DNA from: DASXRA01 sp963737425
Lineage (GTDB): Bacteria > Actinomycetota > Actinomycetes > Mycobacteriales > Jatrophihabitantaceae
NCBI GenBank assembly: GCA_963737425.1
Contig: CAVTSX010000009.1
Coordinates: 1,426,001-1,490,000 of the forward strand
Direction: 5' to 3'
DNA: 64,000 nt
How positions within the stretch are numbered: position 1 is the first letter of the stretch; each line of letters opens with the position of its first letter. The position numbers and the translations under genes were made by a program. The notes under the pieces are model-generated. The model was not told where the DNA came from and searched no databases. It saw only the letters and a list, made by a program, of their open reading frames with translations. This document shows, piece after piece, positions 27,391 to 34,772 of the stretch.

Positions 27391-28167
27391 ATGAACATCC
27401 ACAAGACCGCCATCATCGGAGCCGGGCTCGCCATCGTCGCCGGCGTCGGCGCCGCCTCGATCGGGGTCGCCGCCGCCAACACGACCTCCTCGCGAGCACT
27501 GGACGCGGCCCCCGGACAGGTCACCGTCATCAACGCGGCCACCGACCCGCAGGGCGCGGTCGACGCGCTCAAGCTGTACGACGACGCCACCGACCGCAGC
27601 TTCACCCCGACCGGCACGCCGACCTTCTCGCAGACCAAGTGGGGCCCGGTGACCGACATGGACGGCAACCCGGCGCCGGTCGTGATCGGCAACTCGAAGA
27701 CCAAGCAATCGGTGACCGAGCGGCTCGAGATCAAGCACGAGACGTCCTCCAGCTGGTCGCTCGGCGGATCGATCGAGACCTCGATGGGCTTCGACCTGGC
27801 TGAGCTCGTCGACGCCGAGCTCAGCGTGAAGTTCACCGCCAACCACACGTGGGAGTCCAGCAGCGCTGACACGCAGGGCATCTGGGTGACCGCACTGCCA
27901 GGCAAGACGGTGTGGATCGAGGCCTCGACCAGCACGGCCAGCTACACCGGCGACTTCGAGTTCAGCAGCAACGGGGCGCGCTACGAGGTCGACAACGTCA
28001 GCATCAGTCAGCCGGCCTCGCCGACCACGGACGCTATGGCCGTGACCAACTACCGGGTCATGGAGGTCAACTCGGCCGAGATCGGCCTGCCGGCCAACAC
28101 CACCGGTGGCCTCAAGACCGTGAACGCCCTGCCCCAGCTCGGCGCCTACATCGCCGCCGGCCACTGA
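27391..28167 (+). CDS. secreted protein, aerolysin/ETX-MTX2-like
   Basis: A 258-residue protein with a signal peptide (residues 1-28, cleavage near VAAA-NTT). Residues 85-205 carry a clearer ETX/MTX2 pattern than the upstream gene: VTERLEIKHETSSSWSLGG, amphipathic IETSMGFDLAELVDAEL, SVKFTANHTWESSSADTQ, then a LPGKTVWIEAST turn and strands TASYTGDFEFSSNG. In this family such segments form the transmembrane beta-hairpin and the core sheet. The protein lacks the large N-terminal domain of its neighbour, so the two may form a two-part system. AAGGAG precedes the ATG. A strong hairpin follows the stop. Confidence 0.65.
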   Translation: MNIHKTAIIGAGLAIVAGVGAASIGVAAANTTSSRALDAAPGQVTVINAATDPQGAVDALKLYDDATDRSFTPTGTPTFSQTKWGPVTDMDGNPAPVVIGNSKTKQSVTERLEIKHETSSSWSLGGSIETSMGFDLAELVDAELSVKFTANHTWESSSADTQGIWVTALPGKTVWIEASTSTASYTGDFEFSSNGARYEVDNVSISQPASPTTDAMAVTNYRVMEVNSAEIGLPANTTGGLKTVNALPQLGAYIAAGH

Positions 28168-28208
28168 CCCCACCGCACGAACAACTCAAGATCCACACCA
28201 ACTGGTAT

Positions 28209-28234
28209 CGCCGCCGACATCTCCGTCGGCGGCG
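28209..28234 (+). terminator. terminator hairpin after the tandem secreted proteins
   Basis: CGCCGCCGAC at 28209-28218 pairs perfectly with GTCGGCGGCG at 28225-28234 around a 6-base loop, followed by TTTG. It lies 42 bases after the stop codon and before a convergent gene. It lacks a long U-tract, as is common in GC-rich actinobacteria. Confidence 0.7.
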
Positions 28235-28381
28235 TTTGCCCTATGCCCGGCCGATAAGACGACCTGATTCGATGGGCTCGCGTGACGTCGGCCTGTCGGG
28301 AGTCGAGGTCCGTACCGTCGACGGCGCCCGGCCGCGACTGTTCAGCTTCGTCTGACGGCAGAAGCCGCGTTCGCGGTCCGG

Positions 28382-29074
28382 TCACGCACGGTCGGCGCCT
28401 CCAAGCGACAAATCCGCCTTGGCCTGCCTGGTGCGTTCGTCGGCGAGAACCTCCGTCTGGCCCGTCTCGACGGCATCAAGGGCCTGCGCGGCTATTGCCT
28501 CAGGTGTGTTCTTCGGAGCGGCGACCTGGCGGGCCATGTCCGTATCGATGTAGCCACAGTGCACGGCTACCACTGCAACGCCGTGGCGGTTCAGCTCGCT
28601 GCGGACTCCGCCGGTCATCGCCCAGGCGGCAGCCTTGGACGCGCTGTACGAACCCATCGCCGGGTTCGTCAGCCAACTCGCGATCGACAGCACGTTCACA
28701 ATGGCTCCGCTCCCGTTACGCACCAGCACCGGCGCGAAGGCGCGGCACATGCTGAGTGTGCCGAAGTAGTTCACCTCCATCTCCATCCTGGCGGCGTCCA
28801 GACTCGAAGCGGCCAGTAGCGGACTGTTGGTCAGTACTCCAGCGTTGTTGACCAGCAAGGTCACGTCAGCGCAACTCTCGGCAGCCGCAGCGACCTGCGC
28901 CGGCTCGGTGATGTCGAGACGCACCGGTACGACACCGGGCTCCACAACCGCCTGCGGGTCGCGCGCCCCTGCGTACACCCGCCGCGCGCCGCGCTCCAGG
29001 AGAATCCGCGCCATCACCTGGCCCAGGCCACGGTTCGCCCCGGTCACCAGTGCAGTCGCGCCTGCGATCCGCAC
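28382..29074 (-). CDS. SDR-family oxidoreductase
   Basis: A 230-residue classical short-chain dehydrogenase/reductase. The cofactor loop is TGANRGLGQ (residues 11-19), the NNAG motif is present (LLVNNAGVL), serine is in NVLSIASW and the catalytic pair is in YSASK. The basic residue right after the first beta-strand region (YAGARDP) suggests NADP(H). It is a complete enzyme with no obvious operon partner; the GNAT gene at 29156 lies 81 bp upstream on the same strand. Substrate unknown. Confidence 0.88.
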   Translation of the reverse strand: MRIAGATALVTGANRGLGQVMARILLERGARRVYAGARDPQAVVEPGVVPVRLDITEPAQVAAAAESCADVTLLVNNAGVLTNSPLLAASSLDAARMEMEVNYFGTLSMCRAFAPVLVRNGSGAIVNVLSIASWLTNPAMGSYSASKAAAWAMTGGVRSELNRHGVAVVAVHCGYIDTDMARQVAAPKNTPEAIAAQALDAVETGQTEVLADERTRQAKADLSLGGADRA

Positions 29075-29155
29075 ACAGCCTCCCCTGTCTCAGTCCAATT
29101 CGGCACTGCCGTGAAATCACTCGGCGCGTCAGGCATCCCGGCCTGGCCGGTCTGG

Positions 29156-29695
29156 CTACGCGCTGTTGCGCAAGGACTTCTGCATCAGACACACGTCGAT
29201 CCAGCGGTCGAACTTGTGCCCGACCCGCTCGAGGGTGCCGATGTCGCTGAAGCCAAGTGCCCGGTGCAGCGCCCTGGATGCGGGGTTGCCGGTGTCGGCG
29301 ATGACGGCGATGACCTCGCGGGCGCCATTGGCCGTAGCGGCGTCCAGGACGCGACGAGTGAGCTCCCGCCCGTAGCCGCGGCCGGTCGCATCGGGCGCGA
29401 GGTAGACCGTGCTTTCAACGGTGTGCCGGTAGGCGGGCTTGGCCCGCCACGGGCTGATGTAGGCGAAACCGACGACCTGGTCGTCGCGCACGCCGACCAG
29501 GTGTGGCCAGCCGGCCTCTCGCAATGTGGCCCACAACGTTCGCCACTGATCGGCATTGCGCGGTTCGGTCTCGAAGGTCGTCGCGGTTGTGGCGACGTAG
29601 TGGGCGAAGATTCGCGCCACAGCGTCGGCGTCCGCGTCGGTTGCGTCCCTAACGACGAACCCGGGGTGCCCAGGTTGAGCCTCTATAGCGGTCAT
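29156..29695 (-). CDS. GNAT N-acetyltransferase, phosphinothricin acetyltransferase-like
   Basis: A 179-residue acetyltransferase. It shows the Pat/Bar-type order: VRDATDADADAVARIFAHYV, TTATTFETEPR, VVGFAYISPWRAKPAYRHTVESTVYLAPDATGRGYGRELT (acetyl-CoA loop) and GNPASRALHRALGFSDIGTLERVGHKFDRWID. These enzymes N-acetylate phosphinothricin, methionine sulfoximine or sulfone. Its ATG (29695) directly abuts the ATG of the divergent XRE-cupin gene (29696), so no private upstream region exists. The gene is presumably under that regulator. Confidence 0.88.
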   Translation of the reverse strand: MTAIEAQPGHPGFVVRDATDADADAVARIFAHYVATTATTFETEPRNADQWRTLWATLREAGWPHLVGVRDDQVVGFAYISPWRAKPAYRHTVESTVYLAPDATGRGYGRELTRRVLDAATANGAREVIAVIADTGNPASRALHRALGFSDIGTLERVGHKFDRWIDVCLMQKSLRNSA

Positions 29696-29713
29696 ATGAC
29701 TACGATAGCGGTC
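29685..29713. promoter_or_regulatory. direct repeats across back-to-back start codons
   Basis: ATAGCGGTC occurs at 29685-29693 and 29705-29713, exactly 20 bp apart (two helical turns). The block spans CATATG, in which the two divergent ATG codons abut. It is a plausible binding site for the XRE-cupin regulator encoded on the right. Confidence 0.45.
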
Positions 29714-30301
29714 GTGATCGATCTGCCGGAACTCGGCGCCGCGGTGCGCGCAGGGAGAGAGCGGCGCGGCCTTTCCGTCGCTCAGTTGGCGCGCGCGTGC
29801 GCGGTGAGCGCGAGCATGGTGTCCTCGGTCGAGCGGGGCGAGAAGGCCCCGACCGTGGTTCTGCTTTCCCGAATCGCCGACGGTCTGGGGCTCACACTGC
29901 GACAACTGCTCGAAGCGGTGGAACCCGACCGCATCCTGGTGCAACGGCGAACCGACCATGAAACCGTGCAGGAGAGCGGCGGCTGGAGCAGGACCGTCAT
30001 CTCTCCGGTCGTGCCTGGAATCAATTTCGAATGGATCGAGGTGACGCTGCCCCCTCGATGCGCACCTGATCCGTTCGCTGGGTACGCGGTCGGATCGCAC
30101 GAGTTCGTGCACGTCCGAGCCGGGCGGCTCGTCGTCGACGTCGCCGGCACGAGCCATCAGCTCCACCGACACGACACCCTCTACTTCCCCTCCGACACCG
30201 AGCACGCCTACCGCAACGAGACAGACCGCCCTTGCCGATACGCCGTTGCGGCGATCGTGCTACGCGCACGAACCCCCCGCACACAGCACGATTGGCAGTA
30301 G
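29696..30301 (+). CDS. XRE-family regulator with C-terminal cupin domain
   Basis: A 201-residue regulator. The helix-turn-helix (GAAVRAGRERRGLSVAQLARACAVSASMVSSVERGEKAP) is near the N-terminus; a cupin_2 sensor follows (PPRCAPDPFAGYAVGSHEFVHVRAGRLVVDV...HRHDTLYFPSDTEHAYRN). This HTH-cupin design is used by regulators of amino-acid, polyamine or small-molecule detoxification genes. ATG 29696 has no room for a ribosome-binding site on a transcript starting in the gap, so either the transcript begins inside the divergent gene, translation is leaderless, or GTG 29714 is used. A longer frame upstream to 29111 is antisense to the GNAT gene and is rejected. Confidence 0.87.
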   Translation: MTTIAVVIDLPELGAAVRAGRERRGLSVAQLARACAVSASMVSSVERGEKAPTVVLLSRIADGLGLTLRQLLEAVEPDRILVQRRTDHETVQESGGWSRTVISPVVPGINFEWIEVTLPPRCAPDPFAGYAVGSHEFVHVRAGRLVVDVAGTSHQLHRHDTLYFPSDTEHAYRNETDRPCRYAVAAIVLRARTPRTQHDWQ

Positions 30302-30362
30302 CTGCGGCTGCCGGAGTGCCCGTCCGGATCGCCTGCCTCCCCGACGGACCTTTCGTGGCCGT

Positions 30363-32093
30363 TCAGGCGACCAGCAGCACGGCGGCGCGGGTGCGATCGG
30401 CGAGCTCCTCCGAGACGCTGGGCTCGAGCCAGCGCAGCAGGTGTGCTCGATGGTGCGGCGCGGCGATGACCAGGTCCGCCCCGACGTGCGTCGCGGCTTC
30501 GGCGATCGCTTCGGCAGTGTCGACGTCGGAGGCCTGGACGACGTGGCCCACGGAGGTGACGCCGGCTGCCGCGATCCGATCGACAGCTGCGGTGAGGGCA
30601 CGCGCCGCGTTCGAGTCGTCTTCGATGTCGTTGCCGGTGTCCGAGCCGGCCGCTTGGGAATCGACGTGCACGACGTCCACGCGCGCGTCGAAGGCGCGGG
30701 CGAGGGAAATCGTCATGTCCTCGGCCGGCGCGCTTCGCGGCGTGCCGTCGATCGCCACGAGAATGTGCGCGATCCGGCGCGGTGTTGCAACCGGGCTGCC
30801 GGCGGCATGGCTCGTCGAAACGACGTCGCGGGTCGCCGGCACCGACGAGTGGTCGCGCTGGAACGGCGCTATGAGCGCGGCGAGCGCGAGCAGTGCTACG
30901 GACAGCCAGAGTCCCTTGGTGATCCCGCCGGCGGAGTCCGACAGCAGACCGGAAACGAGTGGGCCGACCGCCTGGCCGACACTGAAGGCGACCGTCAGGA
31001 AGGCGATCCCGGCGGTCCAGCCGTGCGGCGGCAGCACCCGGCGGGCCAGGACGGTAACCGCGGTCGGGCCGGCCATGAAGCTCGCCCCGAACACGACGGC
31101 GGACACCATCGCGGCGGCGAGGCTGTGCGACACGAGCACCGGCAGCACACCAATCAGCACCAGAACGGTGATCAGCGCCGGCGCCCGACCTCCGTGCAGG
31201 CGGCCGATGACTCGTCCCCACACGGTGAGCGTCGCAATCACCGACGACAGCCCGAGCGCGATGAAGAACGTCGCCTCGCCCATGGTGTTGACACCGTGCG
31301 AGTGCAGCAAAGCGATCACGAAGGTCATGTAGGAGACGTAGCCCGCGCCGAACAACACGTACCAGACGACCGTGGGTGCCAGTCGCGCGAGATGCAACGG
31401 CACCTGCTCGCCGCGCGGCCGCGCGTGCTGCTCCGGCACCTGCCGCGCCGCCCATGCCGCAGCGACAACGGCGAGCATCGCCAGCAGCCCAAGGACCAGC
31501 CATCCGACACGCCAACCCGTGTGCTGCCCCGCGGTCGCGATGACCGTCGGAACCGCGATGCCCGACAGAACGACGCCGACACCAACGCCGGCCATGTAGA
31601 GGCCGACGAGCAGGGCGGAACGGTGGTGCTGCTCGGCGGAGTTGACGCGGCTGGCCAGAGCCGATCCGACGACGAACGTGACAGCGGTGCTCAGACCGCC
31701 GAGGAACCGCAGTGCGGCCAAGATTGCGTAGTTGCCGCTGACGCCCCCGACCAGGAGCAGAACCGCACTGACAGCGACCATCCAGACGAACGTGCGCCTG
31801 CTTCCGAACCGGCGGGCCCACCAGGCCGCGGTACCGGCGCCGATGATGTACCCGGCCGCATTCGCGGAGTTCATTCCTCCGGCAGCGGCGAAGTTCCAAT
31901 GCAGGTCGCCGCGCATGGCGGGCAGCAACAGCGCGTACGCGAAGCGCGTGAATCCCAGCGCGACAACGGGTCCGACCGCGAGCCCGAGCGCGATCAGCGG
32001 TTCCGGCCAGGTGTGCCGTTTGCTGTCCGTCGTGGCGCTCGCGAGTCCGACCGCCGTTTGCACATCGGGATCTTGTTTCTGCACGGTGGTCAT
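30363..32093 (-). CDS. MFS transporter fused to a universal stress protein domain
   Basis: A 576-residue fusion. Residues 20-400 form a 12-helix major facilitator of the YbfB-like group (ALGFTRFAYALLLPAMRGDLHWN at the start, GWTAGIAFLTVAFSVGQAVGPLVSG in the second half). A linker rich in P, S and T leads to a UspA domain (residues about 430-576) that starts RIAHILVAIDGTPRSAPAEDMTISLA and ends VGADLVIAAPHHRAHLLRWLEPSVSEEL. The nucleotide-binding G-x2-G-x9-G(S/T) loop of ATP-binding Usp proteins is not clear here. The fusion suggests transport gated by nucleotide or stress. Substrate unknown. Confidence 0.87.
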   Translation of the reverse strand: MTTVQKQDPDVQTAVGLASATTDSKRHTWPEPLIALGLAVGPVVALGFTRFAYALLLPAMRGDLHWNFAAAGGMNSANAAGYIIGAGTAAWWARRFGSRRTFVWMVAVSAVLLLVGGVSGNYAILAALRFLGGLSTAVTFVVGSALASRVNSAEQHHRSALLVGLYMAGVGVGVVLSGIAVPTVIATAGQHTGWRVGWLVLGLLAMLAVVAAAWAARQVPEQHARPRGEQVPLHLARLAPTVVWYVLFGAGYVSYMTFVIALLHSHGVNTMGEATFFIALGLSSVIATLTVWGRVIGRLHGGRAPALITVLVLIGVLPVLVSHSLAAAMVSAVVFGASFMAGPTAVTVLARRVLPPHGWTAGIAFLTVAFSVGQAVGPLVSGLLSDSAGGITKGLWLSVALLALAALIAPFQRDHSSVPATRDVVSTSHAAGSPVATPRRIAHILVAIDGTPRSAPAEDMTISLARAFDARVDVVHVDSQAAGSDTGNDIEDDSNAARALTAAVDRIAAAGVTSVGHVVQASDVDTAEAIAEAATHVGADLVIAAPHHRAHLLRWLEPSVSEELADRTRAAVLLVA

Positions 32094-32370
32094 CAGGCTT
32101 GCCTTCTTCCAGTCGGGAATCCGCGCTGCGGCGCAAAACCAGCCTGACCCACCCGAGCAGCCATCGACCAGGGAGCCAGCCGGGCACCGCCGGGCGGCTG
32201 GCCCGACCCTCGCGTATGGCTGGCCCGAGGATCGCCGCTCACCCGGCCGTCGTTACCGCAAGGGTGATCCGACACAGTTGTAGCGACGACCCGATGGCTC
32301 CGCGGAACCAGCACCCGCAGGATCGATTAGAAGAAGACACTGTCGCTGCTGTACGTCAGGAGGAGCCGCA

Positions 32371-32925
32371 ATGACTGTCACGGTCACTCCCACGGTGCAC
32401 ACGCTGGGCGGCTCAACGCCCGAAGGCTTACCGACGCTCAGTTGTCTCGTCTCGGCGGAGGTGCATGCATCAGACCGGGCGGCGTTGCTCGACCTCTTTG
32501 CGCGCAGTAGCGCGAGGACGCGGCGCGACCGCTTTCACCATGCGCTGTCGGTGTTTCCGCAGCGCTACCTCGACGAGATTCTCGGCGGCCGGCAGCTTGC
32601 CTTGGTGGCGCGTGATGCCTGTCATCCGGCTAGCGATGGTCTCGTGGTGGGGTTGGTCTCGGCCGCTGTCACGGCCGGAACGACCGCCGAGGTCGCGGTC
32701 TGGGTTGACGACTCCTGGCAGCGTCGAGGGGTGGGAACCCTTTTGCTACAGGGCATCCTGGGCCTGCTGGCCGACTGCGGGATCAAGACCGCGGTGGGCA
32801 TCGTCGAGCCGAGCAATCTGGCCGTGCGCAAGATGATCGAGCACGTGGCGCCTGATGCGACGATGCGCCTCGACGGCGGTGCGCTGGTGATGAGCATCCC
32901 GGTCAGACAGCGTCACGCGGCCTGA
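32371..32925 (+). CDS. GNAT-family N-acetyltransferase
   Basis: A 184-residue acetyltransferase. The acetyl-CoA pyrophosphate loop is DDSWQRRGVGTLLLQGILGL, preceded by strand TTAEVAVWV and followed by VGIVEPSNLAVRKMIEHV. The N-terminus resembles the SARTRRDRFHHA segment of actinobacterial acetyltransferases that act on proteins. A perfect AGGAGG stands 8 bases before ATG 32371. The 277 bp divergent gap to the MFS-USP gene should hold both promoters. Acceptor unknown. Confidence 0.85.
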   Translation: MTVTVTPTVHTLGGSTPEGLPTLSCLVSAEVHASDRAALLDLFARSSARTRRDRFHHALSVFPQRYLDEILGGRQLALVARDACHPASDGLVVGLVSAAVTAGTTAEVAVWVDDSWQRRGVGTLLLQGILGLLADCGIKTAVGIVEPSNLAVRKMIEHVAPDATMRLDGGALVMSIPVRQRHAA

Positions 32926-32944
32926 CCGCCGCAGTTGCGACCAC

Positions 32945-33553
32945 CTATGCAGCGTCAGCGTGCGACGGCGCCACATTCCACGTTGCCAGGGATCTGTGCC
33001 CTCCGGATTCGGTGAGCCGACTGATCGACGCGGGCCGGAGTTGCAGCCGGGCGGCAGCATGCACCGGTAGGCCGAGCCACCGTGCGGTCAGCACGCGTAG
33101 CAGGTGTCCGTGCGAGACGAGCACCGCAACCGCGTCATCGCTGATCGTGCGGGCGACGTAGTCCAGAACTCCGTCGACGCGATGCGTCAATTGCCACAAT
33201 GTCTCAGGCTCGCCGCGTTGAGCGCCGCTAGCCTGCCGCCAGATCCACCACGGGTCATCGGCCTCCGGCCGGCCTGCTGCGAGCGCCCTGGTGTACGGGG
33301 CGTAGCGCCATTCTTCGAGGTCGTCCCGGACGGACGGGTTCAGTCCGGCCAGTTCGGCGGTCTGCCGCGTTCGGCGGCACGGACTTGTCAGCGCCAGGTG
33401 GCCGACCGGAAGGTGACGCAGCGATGCCGCCAACGCGTCTGCTTGTTCGGTGCCGCGATCGGTCAGCGCACCGTCGGGCACGTAGACCCCGCTCGCGGTG
33501 CGGTACTGCGCTTCGCCATGGCGGATCAGCAGAAGGGTCGACATGCGAATCAC
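32945..33553 (-). CDS. histidine phosphatase family protein
   Basis: A 202-residue branch-1 histidine phosphatase. The catalytic motif is LLLIRHGEAQ at the N-terminus; a second arginine lies in SPCRRTRQTAEL, the acid residue in DLEEWRYAPY and the second histidine in VLVSHGHLLRVL. Substrates in this group include sugar phosphates and nucleotides. GTG 33553 overlaps the transaldolase TGA (GTGA), which supports coupling; ATG 33544 is an alternative that would start at MSTLLLIRHGE. Confidence 0.88.
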   Translation of the reverse strand: MIRMSTLLLIRHGEAQYRTASGVYVPDGALTDRGTEQADALAASLRHLPVGHLALTSPCRRTRQTAELAGLNPSVRDDLEEWRYAPYTRALAAGRPEADDPWWIWRQASGAQRGEPETLWQLTHRVDGVLDYVARTISDDAVAVLVSHGHLLRVLTARWLGLPVHAAARLQLRPASISRLTESGGHRSLATWNVAPSHADAA

Positions 33554-34698
33554 CCGGTGGACGCGGCAGGAACGGTGACGTCAACGCGGCCGATGCGCCA
33601 CGCCCGGTGAACCACCGCGTCAAGCAGGCGTTCCCAATCGGCTGCGAACGCACGCACTCCTTCTCGTTGCAGCGCATCGGCGAGCTTGCGTGTGTCGACG
33701 CCGCGCTCGGACACAGCCTCGATGGTCGACCGGGCGGAGTTCACCTCTGCCCGGCTGGCCAACGTAATGCCGTCACTCGCGGCGAGCGCCAGCAGCGTCC
33801 GTTCCGGCATCGTGTTTATCGTCGCGGGCAGCGCGAGCTTGCCGGCGTAGAAGGTCGGCGGCTGTTCGAAACTCTTGACCGACGTGCTTGCCCACAAAAG
33901 CCGCTGCGGCATGGCGCCGGCGTCGGCGAGCGCCGCCCACCGCGGGCTGTCGAGCAGGAGCAGATGGTCGGTGTAGATCTGGTGGGCCATGGCGACACCG
34001 AGGCGGTCGTGCCACTCGCGCGGCAGCAGTCGATTGGCCGCTTCGTCCCAGCGCGAAACGAAGATCGATGCAACCGACGCGACGCACACGTCCTGGCCTC
34101 GCTGCAGCCGCCTTTCGAGGCCGCGCAGGTACCTGGCTGCCGCGTCGAGGTACTGGCCGATCGAGAACAGGAGCGTCACGTTCACCGGGATCCCGGCAAC
34201 GATCAGTTCTTCGATGGCCGTGAGTGCGGCCGCGGTGCCGGGCACCTTGATGAAGACGTTCGGACGATTGACCTGTTGGTGCAGACGCCGCGCCCACTCG
34301 ACGGTCGAGTCGGCGTGGTAGGCGTGCTCCGGGGGCACCTCGATCGACACCCAGCCCTCGAGCCCTTTGGTCACGTTCCAGGTCGGTCGGAGCAGATCTG
34401 CCGCGTGCCGTGCGTCCTCGATTGCACACGCGTACACGAGCTGCTGCGCTTCAGCGTCGCCGCCGTCGAGAGCCGCTGGAAGCGCTGCGTCGTAGTCGGA
34501 CGTGTCGGCCATCGCGTGGCTGAGGGTCGTCGGGTTCGACGTGACCCCGGTGATCGCGTAGTCGTGGATATAGCGCCGCAGCAAACCGGATTCCAGTAGG
34601 CGGTGGCTCATCGCGTCGAGCCAGACGCTCTGTCCGATGTGCCGCAGCTGCGTCACCGTGTGCTGCCAGGTTCGATCGAGCGTGGCGTCGGTGGTCAT
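33550..34698 (-). CDS. tal: transaldolase
   Basis: A 382-residue transaldolase of the longer actinobacterial type. It transfers a dihydroxyacetone unit between sugar phosphates in the pentose-phosphate pathway. Hallmarks are GVTSNPTTL, the lysine Schiff-base strand in VFIKVPGTAAALTAIEEL, NVTLLFS, VASVASIFVSRWD and LWASTSVKS. The frame is open to 34863, but ATG 34698 follows AAAGGGA and begins the homology. It is coupled to the histidine phosphatase downstream and lies 74 bp after an MMPL transporter gene, possibly in one unit. Confidence 0.93.
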   Translation of the reverse strand: MTTDATLDRTWQHTVTQLRHIGQSVWLDAMSHRLLESGLLRRYIHDYAITGVTSNPTTLSHAMADTSDYDAALPAALDGGDAEAQQLVYACAIEDARHAADLLRPTWNVTKGLEGWVSIEVPPEHAYHADSTVEWARRLHQQVNRPNVFIKVPGTAAALTAIEELIVAGIPVNVTLLFSIGQYLDAAARYLRGLERRLQRGQDVCVASVASIFVSRWDEAANRLLPREWHDRLGVAMAHQIYTDHLLLLDSPRWAALADAGAMPQRLLWASTSVKSFEQPPTFYAGKLALPATINTMPERTLLALAASDGITLASRAEVNSARSTIEAVSERGVDTRKLADALQREGVRAFAADWERLLDAVVHRAWRIGRVDVTVPAASTG

Positions 34699-34772
34699 CG
34701 AGGCAGATCCCTTTCGTGGTGGGGTGCGTGCGGCGAGCCGGCTGTGCTGCCCGGCTCGCCGCATGAGGTGGA

